DNA of 64,000 nt from the NCBI GenBank assembly GCA_964036155.1, contig OZ038423.1, positions 53,955,249 through 54,019,248 of the forward strand, read 5' to 3'. This DNA is from Diploscapter coronatus. Taxonomy: Eukaryota > Nematoda > Chromadorea > Rhabditida > Rhabditidae. This document shows positions 49,614 to 59,939 of the stretch, piece by piece. A program made the position numbers and the translations under genes. How positions within the stretch are numbered: position 1 is the first letter of the stretch; each line of letters opens with the position of its first letter. The notes below the pieces were generated by a model that was not told the DNA's origin, did no database searches, and saw only the letters and a program-made list of their open reading frames with translations.

Positions 49614-51036
49614 TTACGTACATCTGACACAACTAACATGTGGTTGATCGAGTCGAGGACCGACGAAGGCAATTCGGTTCGAGGCAGATTCGCTCAGAAT
49701 GCACCTCTCCAATTCGACCCAAATGTTGTTCTCGCTCTGAAACTACTTGTTGGAAATCATTGGTTCTGCACTCAAAACTCACGTGTTGGCTGTCGAAGTG
49801 TGCATTAGGCAGGTTGACAATCAGTTGTTTGAGATTGGTTGTCATCGCCAAATAGGGAGAGATCTTCGAGAAAACTTCACACAATTGTGCGAACGGGATC
49901 GATTGAATGTCGAATCCGAAGTCTAAAGAAGTGCGCATTGCATTGAAGAAACTCCACTCCTTCATTTTACGCACATACCCAGTCTGAGAACTGACAATTT
50001 GGATCTCATGTGGCAGGGCAGAGCAGTTTGGAAGGCCGACTGCAGAGAGAGATCGAGGGGATGCAAGCAGTGGACGAACAGCGATAGGCCACAGATCGAG
50101 CGGTCTTTAAACCACGGGTTCGCCCAAATGGCTCATGAGTTCAATTAGAGGTACCTTCGACGAAGGAGTGGAACAGCGGATAAATGATTCGCGTGTGGGC
50201 CTGCAGGCTTGGCTTCTGATTATAGTTCAGCATGGCCTATAACTGTGAAGATCAGCTTTCCAGTCATAGCTTGGATATACCTGGCAACTGTTAAGCAATG
50301 ACATTGAAACACAACTCTCGAAATCAGCTTTGACCTCGAGATGCTTGATCGAAGGCTGAGAAGTGACGAGTCGACGCACTTTCTAGAGTAACAAAATGAG
50401 TTTAGTCAGCTTTACAACTAATCTAAACCTGGATAAATCGACACAGAGCCTTATGCGGGATATCATCCTCATAGGCTTGGATGGAGATGAGCAATTGTTG
50501 CAGATGAGTGAAATCTGAGAAAACTTAATTTAGATAGCGAACTAATGACTTTGATTACTTTGCTGAGCAAGCGCATCTGCGAGCTGATCGGCTGCAGGAG
50601 ATTCTGCAGTCCGCACGAATCGAATAGAGCGAAGTCTGTTGAGTTTGGGGATAATTGACATGGAGCAGCTCGATTTGCACATAGATGACGAAGATGTGCC
50701 TACCGATAGATAGGTGCCTAAAGATGGGGGAATATTGAAAGGGGGGATGTGAGATGAAACGATACCATCTTGATCGGAATAGGCTGTTAGCTCTGTGAAA
50801 TCTCGCCAGTAGGTATTATCGAGCAATGCTCCAAGTTGGTTATCACTTTCCTATAAAGTGCAAGATTATATTTATATAAAACAATAATGCAATGGTTAAT
50901 TCGAAGATCTAGTTTCTGAGTTCTTAAAACGAACCTGTAGATTTAGAACATCGTCCAATGGCAAAAAAGATGCAACGTGCCTAGTTAATTCTGCAGGAAG
51001 AGAGAGAAGGCGGGAAGAGGGAACAGTCGGAGTCAT
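49614..51036 (-). CDS. F-box protein (9 exons, 334 aa)
   Basis: Exons 51036-50935, 50850-50766, 50717-50559, 50514-50429, 50382-50281, 50236-50155, 50104-49979, 49922-49783 and 49736-49614. Phases agree throughout and the total is 1005 nt. Residues 10-34 are a clear F-box start (LLSLPAELTRHVASFLPLDD, then VLNLQ), with the conserved LP and the L-x-x-hydrophobic spacing that contacts Skp1. The rest has Leu-rich periodic segments (FTHLQQLLISIQAYEDD, then VRRLVTSQPSIKHLEVKAD, and MTTNLKQLIVNLPNAHF), as in leucine-rich-repeat substrate receptors. Inferred: substrate adaptor of an SCF ubiquitin ligase; substrate unknown. A CAG acceptor lies 2 bases before the ATG. Confidence 0.8.
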
Positions 51037-51038
51037 TT

Positions 51039-51040
51039 CT
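51039..51040 (-). promoter_or_regulatory. Probable spliced-leader acceptor of the F-box gene
   Basis: Reading on the minus strand, ATATTTCAG|AA-ATG puts an optimal acceptor 2 bases before the start codon with no obvious upstream coding exon. In nematodes this arrangement usually marks SL trans-splicing; a cis-spliced non-coding exon would look the same. Confidence 0.45.
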
Positions 51041-52980
51041 GAAATATTTGAATTTAAAAATGTCATCGGAGAGAAAATACAAAAATAAAGCGTAAAGATA
51101 TTTGAATAAGATCTAAAGTGAGATGGCAGATATGAGATATGCCAGGATATGAAGGGATGAAGGGTCATCGCAGGCTAGCATCTCTCTTCCAATGCATTGC
51201 ACACACACAAATAAGTGGCTGGTATAAAAAGAGAAGGGAAGAGAAGAAAATGGGCGGGATTTCCTGGACAAAATTAGTCTGTTCTTGGGAAGACGCAATA
51301 AGGAAGAAATAGGGAGGAAGGTATGAGAGCAAAAGATGAGACTGTGGAGGCGTAGTGAAGAAGGAAAGGATATGACAAAGAGACAGACAGTCACGGGAAT
51401 ATACAGGATTAACAGCTGTTATTCAAATGTCTCGACCAAAACAATCTAAAATTTGGGAAAAAAATTTTCTAGACAATTACAAGCTTCTAAATAAATGAAG
51501 TCGAAACCGTTCCAGATGAGCTTAAAATTCAGCTTTAATTTAAGAAGAAACTCTTAATTCTAAATTGAATTGGGTTAAGTTAAAATTGAAAATTAGCTGA
51601 TGCGTAATGTTCGGGATGAAATATCGTAGATCTGCATTGGAATGACAATGCTAAATGAGGGAATGGTTGTTTCTTCTCTTCGAATATCGAGTGCATGTCA
51701 ATGAAGAATTCGGTACATTGCGAGTGCATGCAAATGCGTTGCCTGTCTCTGAAAGAGGGAAGACCCCACAGGGAGGAGAAATAGCGGCAAATTCATGGAC
51801 AAATCAAAGCAATGAGAAGACAAAAGAGAATACAGCAAGCAGGAATGATGAGAGAATGAGAATGCGATAGAGCTAGGTCTGCAGAAAAATATCAATGATT
51901 AAAAAACTAAAAATATCGAAGGAAGAATTGATTGATCAGTGCAAAATTCGAATAGTAAAAAATTCTCGGAAAACTCATATTTATACACGAGGAGAACAGG
52001 TAAATATGTTTTCCAAAAAGAAACCTGTTCGTGCCAGTTACGGAACACGAACGTAATGAAACGAGTGAGCAGAAATAAAGTAGTCTGAAAGAGTAAAGCA
52101 TCTGATTGACAGTTATCAGATGCTTACAAAAACTAGGCTTCTTTCTTATCAATCTAAGAATAATTCCTTACAAGTTTGCAAGATCGCATCGCGTACCTTA
52201 TGATTTGCAGCTCAAATATAATTCGGGTGCATGGGAAATTTTTGCGAAAAAAATGTCCGAAGAGCTCTAGTAGAATAAAATATACTTGTATGGCTTGAAT
52301 TATATTGGTTGTACAAAATAAAAGATTCAGTTGATGCAAATTGATCTGTTATGAAGATGGGTTTTCGTTTCATGTCATCTATGATTTTAGATTAGCATAA
52401 TGTGCATTAACCGTTCGCATTTATATAACTCGGTTTACTTATCTAAGAATTTGTTTTCCAGATTTCGAGACGATATTTCACATTCATTATTCATCTTTGT
52501 GCATATTCGACAAATATAGTGACTGATCAGAGCTGGTCTTCGTGGAGTTCAACTTATTTTTCACTGCTATTCATTTATTTGTACTTTTAAAAAAGCTGTG
52601 AAGTAATAAATGGCTTGAATTTTTATCAACAATTTGTTATTCACCAATATGAATTTGCTATTCGTGATCTCTTGAACCTTGATTGACTTCTAGAAAAGAA
52701 TGAAATAGAAAAAATCTATACGCACTTTTGCATTTATATGATAGTTTCAGTCGCTATCGGCTCGTTTTGATAAATTTTATGCAAATGAACACATTGAATC
52801 AGTCTACTAAAATAGCCCTTTTGTCCGTACTAGACATTTTGAAGAAGAAAAAAACTTTATGCAGTGGAAGGGAATAAAATACAACGACTCTTTCTTTACT
52901 GACACTTGCTCGTTGTTTACAAACATGTTCATTCATTTCATTTCTCGCAATTTTTCACCCGATTTGTCTAAAATTCTATT
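51041..52980. other. Intergenic DNA upstream of F-box and MCCC2 genes
   Basis: Divergent promoter region of about 2 kb. No gene recognised. It contains a hairpin AGCATCTGAT-tgacagtt-ATCAGATGCT at 52097-52124 with a perfect 10-bp stem, and a weaker inverted pair (GAACAGGT and ACCTGTTC) near 51995-52027. Confidence 0.5.
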
Positions 52981-53037
52981 TCTTTTTAAACCTCACGGTT
53001 TCAGAGTGATCAGGCAAATTTGGGTGATGTACTGAAG

Positions 53038-56030
53038 ATGCTGCACCTGAACAGAGCCCTCATCGCTGCGCCAAGCAGCTCCTCCGTCGTCCAGCAGTGT
53101 CAGTTTCTAACCATTCGAAGTTCTCAGCTATTCCCATCAATGTTCAGGTCGTTTTCTGCGCGAGCGATGGATGCGCCCCTTTCTCAAGGACCTCTACCAT
53201 CGTCGACTCATTCTCGGCGCTGATTCGCCCATCTCCCGTTCTGCCTATCCAAACTGGTTAGTCACTTCAAAATTCAGTTAAATAAAATTTGCCGAGTTCC
53301 TATAGTTTTTCATTTCAAATATTCTTTTTAAAACTCGTTCGAAACATTTTATAAGCTAATGCATGTAAGTCTGACTGGGTTTGTGATTTGTCAGTGAGCT
53401 GGCTGTGCGACAGCACCACTGCTCTGCCACAGCCGAGTTCAACAAGCAATGGAGTGCACTGCCTTCGGAAGTGGACACTCAGGCAGAGGGATTCACGAGA
53501 AATCACGGGAATATGCAGCAGCTCGTGGACGATCTGAGCGCCAGGATCGGGAAGATAACCGAGGCAGGCGGACAGAAGGCAGTGGCCCTGCACAGGAGCA
53601 GAGGCAAACTGCTGGCCAGGGAGAGGATCGATGCCCTCGTCGATAAGGGCTCCGCATTCCTGGAGCTGAGTCAGCTGGCCGGCTATGGGATGTACGGAGA
53701 GGAAGAGGTGCCTGCCAGCGGCATCGTGACGGGCATTGGCAGTGTGGCTGGCCGAGTGTGCGTCATCGTGGCCAACGATGCGACTGTCAAGGGAGGCACT
53801 TATTACCCGACCACAGTCAAGAAACATCTCAGAGCTCAGGACATTGCTAGGTAAGATTTGGATAATAGGGGAGGGACAGACGGAGCTGTAGCTATAGGAA
53901 GTGAAACATTTTGGAACCGATATCGTAGTTTCGTCTTGTCCCTGTGACACTTCTCTCTTGTGGGATTACTGAGTTTGATTCAGAGAGAATCGCCTTCCCT
54001 GCATTTATCTGGTGGACTCGGGTGGAGCCAACCTGCCTCGTCAAGCAGACATTTTCGCCGATGCCCAGCACTTTGGTAGGATCTTCTACAACCAGGTTAT
54101 CTTTGGTTCGATACTTTTGTTAATGTCCTCCCTTCTCAGGCCACAATGAGTGGGATGGGCATTCCTCAGCTGGCCGTTGTGATGGGCAGCTGCACTGCAG
54201 GCGGTGCCTATGTGCCTGCCATGTCTGACCAGGCCATCATCGTCAAGGGAAACGGCACCGTCTTTCTGGGCGGACCGCCTCTCGTCAAGGCTGCTACTGG
54301 AGAGGAGGTTTGTGTTTTGTCTATGAGAAAATGGACATCCACTTATCAATCTGATTAGATTTCTGCTGAAGCGTTGGGCGGAGCAGACCTGCACTGTTCC
54401 GAGTCCGGAGTGACTGACTACTACGCACTGAATGACAAACACGCCCTGCAGCTGGCCAGGAACTGCATCGCTGGACTCGGGCCTGCTGAGGGAGCTGCCC
54501 CCTTCGATTTGAATGGTCGATTTTATCGTTTGCAATTTATATTCGTGCGTCTGTTTCAGCTGACGAGCCTCTGTATCCAGCAGACGAGATCTACGGCATA
54601 GTTGGAGTGGATCTGAAGAAGACGTTCGATGTGCGCGATGTCATTGCGCGAATCGTCGACGGATCGAGATTCGACGACTTCAAACCTCGTTACGGAGAGA
54701 CACTCGTCACTGGTATTTTTTTTCTTGCTATGCCCCGTATCCAAAAAAAAACTATTCCAATGGAAGAATAAGCTATTCTTTGAAATATCTAGGAAGCTAT
54801 TCCAATGGACTAAAGTTTCCTGGACACGGCCACTGAAATTATTTCTATTTATTCTTTTTTTTTCAGGCTTCGCAACGATTTACGGTCAGCAAGTGGGAAT
54901 ACTCGCGAACAATGGCGTGCTCTTCTCCGAAAGCGCCATGAAAGGAGCCCATTTCATCGAACTCTGCTGCCAGAGGAAAATTCCCCTTCTCTTCTTGCAG
55001 AACATCACCGGATTCATGGTATGCTTTTCCTTTTTCATCAGCAGGCATTCTCAAAATTTGGATTTTTTGGAATGGGAAAGGACGGGAGATAGAAATCTGC
55101 AAAAATCGGGGAGGAGGGCGGATAAGTCTTGAGGAAGTCTGTTTATCAGAGATGTATAAATGGGCAAAGAATCATGTGATATCAATGTCTTGCTGAGTCA
55201 TAAGAACTTTTTGATGTGGCCTATTTTTTTTAGACATTTTCTCATTTGTGCCACTTGCTATCGATCCTTTCTTCTTCGTTATTACCTTAACTAAATTCAG
55301 GTCGGACGTGATGCGGAGGCAGGAGGAATTGCGAAGCACGGAGCTAAACTGGTGACGGCAGTGGCGTGCGCAAATGTGCCGAAGATAACCGTGCTGATCG
55401 GAGGCTCGTACGGGGCAGGCAACTATGGCATGTGCGGCAGAGCCTACGCTCCTCGATTCCTGTTCATGTGGCCGAATGCGAGGATCTCGGTGATGGGCGG
55501 AGAGCAGGCAGCCAACGTCCTTAGCACTGTGCAGAGGGACAAACGCAAGAGGGAGAAACTGCCATACACTGATGTGGGTCCTGTTAAAAGAAATATTCTA
55601 TTTCAAAACGATACGATACGACACGACACGACACTTACTCGTAGAATTGTTAGTGTCAATGTCACCAAACTAGATTTATTGTCAGCTAGAATTATCCGAG
55701 TTTTCTTGTGGTTGAATCATATGCACGCAATTTCTTCTGCACTCATTTGCGAGTTTTTTCATATGCAGATCATTCTATTTCATCATCGGCAGTTATCTAT
55801 ATTTTGAGAACGCATTTAATGAGCTCTAATTGTAGGAAGATGACAGAGCCCTACGGAAGCCAGTGGAAGAGAAGTTCGAGAGGGAGGGCCATCCGTACTT
55901 CGCCTCTGCACGACTGTGGGACGACGGAGTGATCGACCCGAAGGACACTCGCCGAGTGCTAGCACTGGCTTTGCAGGCTACTCTCCAACAGCCGCTCAAA
56001 AAGACCAAATTTGGAGTATTTAGAATGTAG
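53038..56030 (+). CDS. MCCC2: Methylcrotonyl-CoA carboxylase beta subunit, mitochondrial
   Basis: Carboxyltransferase subunit of the biotin enzyme that converts 3-methylcrotonyl-CoA to 3-methylglutaconyl-CoA in leucine breakdown, in the mitochondrial matrix. Well-supported exons: 53395-53850, 53984-54095, 54140-54307, 54359-54515, 54560-54712, 54867-55018, 55301-55573 and 55836-56030, all in phase. Family motifs: [126 protein letters not shown], and the C-terminal FGVFRM, matching the human ending FGIFRM. The leader exon from the ATG at 53038 ([16 protein letters not shown]) looks like a transit peptide, but its junction to 53395 is unresolved between 53150 and 53260. The alpha subunit is not in the window. 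Confidence 0.9.
55608..55634 (+). repeat. ACGAT/ACGAC pentanucleotide microsatellite
   Basis: About five tandem 5-mers (ACGAT twice, then ACGAC) in the last intron of the MCCC2 gene. Confidence 0.6.
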
Positions 56031-56411
56031 ATTTAGACATTGGGAGAGAACCAATTCAGTTGTTGTGACTATTCTATTGCCATTTTTCTCTGGAACGGAG
56101 AGCTTATGTTCCTTATTGAATTCTCAGCATATCTTCCTTCCGCAAAATTCGTATGATTATGCATCGAATATCCTCCGAAAGTGCCATGATAATTTTAAGT
56201 CTTCGCTTTAGCGTTTCCATTTAATTAGAGATACAGTTATCGAGATTATTCGTGAATTTTAAGAATACTGTTTGATTTGAAAAGAAGCAATAAAGATTTT
56301 TACTGCTCCTCCACAAGATAAAATAAAAAAGATGGTAGGAATTGAATATGGGAACTCGGCAAATTTTTAGCATTTTATAGAAATCAAGATAAATGATCTC
56401 ATTTTGTTCAG

Positions 56412-59067
56412 GAACTACGATTGCGAAGTCGCCGCTTTCAGTCATCGAATTGGGGCTCCTGAGGTGTCGAGTGATTTGATAAAACAGGTAGAATTTCAGT
56501 CACCACAAAAATGGACTGTCTGACTTTAATATGGGATTTCTGTTGAAATTCATCATTCAAGTATAAGTTGATCTAAAAATTTAATAGTTGAACGAAGAAT
56601 TATAATTCCAGGCATTGACAAATGAAGAATTTCTACAGCGAAAGGATGTGCTGGAGGATGCTCAAGGAATCGCGCCCAGTGGAGAGGCCTTCCCGCTCGA
56701 ACACAACACTCAACTCGCTCAAAAAGATAAGTCCACCTTGTCATTCCTCTCACCATGACGAATTTTATCAAACAGTTGGAAATAGTGTGCAACAGGGCTG
56801 TAACGGAATCAAATTTTGAAAGCTCTTACTAAAAATCACTTATTTATTTCTTTCTACGATAGGTTTACTGAATTTCGAATTTTAGGCGAAGAATTGTGGA
56901 GAGCCGACCTACTTGCCTATCTGCGATGCAGTTTGCCCGATGCTCCTGAAAACCTGTTCGAGGCCATTTGCAACCATCTTCTTTCGGAGAAATACCTTCA
57001 TTCTATCAGCAGGATGATCGGTATGTTTACTTTTTAGCAATGTTTCCTTTAAAATTGGTCGGTTTAAAACTTGTGCAATTTTTATCATAACCTTACGATG
57101 AGTTTAACATTTTTCATTTTAAATTATTTCCCTATCAAATTATCATGATTTTGTTTTTACAGGTCTGGAGCATTTGGTGCGCAGTTACGAATATCCGCCC
57201 AGCAACGAAACTATGATGAATGCCTTGTTCTCCATAGCAGCCGTTCTCGCTCCCGAAAGACGACGCGCGTTCCTCGTTGATTTCGTCGTCGCACAAATTA
57301 TCGATGCTGATTTCATCAGTTTGTCTTTATCTTCCGAAAAAATGCTTTCAATTTTTATTTTTTGCATCCATGTTTAGGATGGTTAGAATTATGCAACATG
57401 AGCGGACTTTGATTATCTTTCATTTTCAGAAGTTTTTCCACTGAACGATCCTCTCGCAGTTCTGATTGACTTGCACAAAAAGAATGGAGCACAAGAGGTC
57501 AGAAAATTAAACCTTCGAACGTAGTTAATTTTACTCGCTCTTCAGGTTGAAGCTCGAATGATCCGTTCTTCGGGCGAAAACAGTCCAAATCCTATCTACG
57601 TCGTGGGAATCTACAGAGATAAGGAGGAAATCGTTGGACAATGTACGCTTCAAGTTTAACATTTCAGTTGTTTGCAATTACAATTCATGGTTTTAATATT
57701 GAAATTTGCTTTTTTCGCAATTAGTTGAACCTGAAAAATACTTTATTCTTAGCTTTTATTCTCTGATTTAGGAGCATAAATATTTCGTTTCAAGATATTT
57801 TTATTTTACAGGTGTTGGGGAGCGATTGGACATTGCAGTGGAGATGGCAGCTCGCGAGGGACTGCTCAGACTCTGGGGAATCACTCCTGAATTGTATGAC
57901 AAATGCTATTTCATTTCTGATATTGGCTTGGTTCATAAGCTCGTAACACACCCGAATAACTTGATTTGTATTTAACGAATCCAAATGAGGCTTTCTGCAA
58001 TGATACCGCTAGCGTATTGACTTTCTTATGGTATGACTCAAAACTCCGTCACTTCGCTTATTATACATAAACGTCAGGCAATACGAATCCTACTTTTAGA
58101 GGTCAAAACAAAGACTCATTTCTTGTTACAGTAAAGAAGCTTCCTGTCAGATGTTACCATCATATTGAAGCATTGCATAAGTACTCAATGATGAACCCAA
58201 TAATTTGTCATTTTCAGGAATTTCCTGTTCGGAGATCAAATGAACACTATGAAATTCGAAGATTACGAGCAGCCTCATTACCGATTGGAAAAGATCTGCA
58301 GCGAGGGGGTCGACACGAGCGTCGCTGATCAGTTCAAGGTAAAAGTATTTTATGGAATACTTTACAAAATATGTTATTTTTCTCAATATAACTTTCGTTT
58401 TGTGAAAGTTTTCTGAACTCAATGAAATAAATATACATATGAACTAATATGGATAAATTCAGGAATACGTACCAAACGTGGTCGAAATGGCGTTGAAGTA
58501 TCGCAAAGAGATCTATCCAGAAGTAGGAAACACTCACACCAAAAGACTCAGGTAATAGACTTTTCTTTGCATACTTTTAAACTTATTTGCATTCTAGAAT
58601 TATTTTATTGAGTAAGAAAATATTGCAACACTAAGTTTTACATGATTATACCGATCTAAACGAAAAATTTAGCATACATATATACACTAGGCATTTCCTA
58701 AATATCTCCAAGAGTTCGACTAAACTCTATTTTTTATTTTATAATAAAAAAAAACTTTTATCTTCCTGATAATCTTTGTCGGTGTCTCATTTATGGGGGT
58801 TATGAAACGATTCACAGCTCTATCAAAGCAAAACTGGATCCTATAAAAACTTTGAGGATGCTAATTGGAATATGTATGCAGAATTTCAACCCGTTAACTT
58901 CAGTCTATATCTGTAAAAGAAATAGTAAATTTAGTGCCAAAGAGCTTTACTTCAACCTAATTAAAAATGGAGAACATTTTTGTTTCAGGCACAAATTCTC
59001 CCGTGGAACAGTCGCTCGTCGCACGTTCCGTTACAGGGTGAAGCCTCGTGTGTACACCATCGCCTAA
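56412..59067 (+). CDS. MRPL44: Mitochondrial large ribosomal subunit protein mL44 (5' end missing)
   Basis: An RNase III-like plus double-stranded-RNA-binding protein of the mitochondrial ribosome. Exons 56412-56487, 56612-56726, 56887-57020, 57163-57318, 57430-57497, 57546-57642, 57812-57893, 58218-58338, 58463-58551 and 58989-59067. Seen: NYDCEVAAFSHRIG (human has NWDYHAEIQAFGHR), LVDFVVAQIIDADF (RNase III-like end helix), and the dsRNA-binding part SGENSPNPIYVVGIYRDKEE, then DIAVEMAAREGLLRLWGI. A C-terminal extension of about 80 residues ends in GTVARRTFRYRVKPRVYTIA. The first visible exon needs an upstream exon ending in phase 2, and I cannot find one between 56030 and 56412. MCCC2 ends only 381 bp upstream on the same strand, so an operon is possible. 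Intron 2 has an irregular donor (see findings). Confidence 0.85.
56734..56785 (+). repeat. 52-bp intronic repeat, copy 1 (second copy at 61482-61533)
   Basis: The sequence starting CACCTTGTCATTCCTCTCA matches 61482-61533 with about 5 mismatches in 52. Both copies lie in introns, one in MRPL44 and one in the SWAP-70-like gene, in the same orientation. The copy at 61473-61518 forms a hairpin with perfect 9-bp outer arms (TGATAAAAT and ATTTTATCA). In copy 1 the left arm overlaps the exon edge. Confidence 0.65.
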
Positions 59068-59939
59068 AGTTGAGTTGGCTTGTCCATTCAAATTCGGTCA
59101 AATCCATTCAATCTCAATGATATCAGAAAATCATCTCTTTCGTTAGATCGCGTTAGTTGTTTATTTTTATTAGTTTGTTCTTGTTTTCCAAGTTGATTTT
59201 ATTAATTTTTACTCATAAAGTTTTAGAGAAATTTACAAGCATCAGACAAAAACTAGCAAATAGAGAGTAATTTGTAACTCAGACTATGATACACTTTCTG
59301 CTAGAGAGTAGAAATGATGAAATAATGGAGTGATGATGTGTGTGTGTCGGTAACTTGTGATGTTGATGTTTTTCTGATAGCCTTGACTGCTTCTGCTTCC
59401 AATTCCCGTACCTGCCTGTTGACATTCCCTCCCTTCCCTCCTCTCTTTCTTTGCGATATCTCTTGCAGCTCATTTTCAGTGCCAAACAGCAGCTGTTGCA
59501 TGAAGCAGCTTTCCCCAACTTCTTCATCCCTCTATCCCCTCTTTCCCCTTCCCTTTTCTCGCTTCCTTTATCCGTCTTCGTTCTCTCCTCGTCTTGGTCT
59601 TGTTTATTTAGTTTTAATTTTTCTTCATTCAGCATTCCTTCCCTCCCCTCCCTTCTCGCCCTACTCTCACTTTTCTGTTAGTAGAACTGCTTATGTAACG
59701 AGCTTTAGGCACTCGTTCCACTTTCATTTTCTGCAATTTCGTTTTATTTCGAGCGCATATCAATTGATCGAGTTATGTTTCATCTCTGACAGTTCATTTC
59801 AACGTCGTCCCCTCCTCTTGTGCTTTGTTGATTTAGCACTCCTTCCCCTCTGCCCTCTTGTCACTTTTGTATTGTCTTCATTCTTCATTCAGTCTGTGTC
59901 AACTTGGAACAGTTCTCTTCTACCAGCCTGTCTGCCCGA
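59068..59939. other. Spacer between MRPL44 and SWAP-70-like genes
   Basis: AT-rich up to about 59330, then strongly pyrimidine-rich on the plus strand (CCCTTCCC type runs) to 59880. A CAG acceptor at about 59892 opens the sequence that leads into the next coding exon. The 241-residue plus-strand open frame across 59338-60063 is Ser/Phe/Pro low complexity and shares no frame with the real exon, so it is not called as a gene. Confidence 0.5.
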
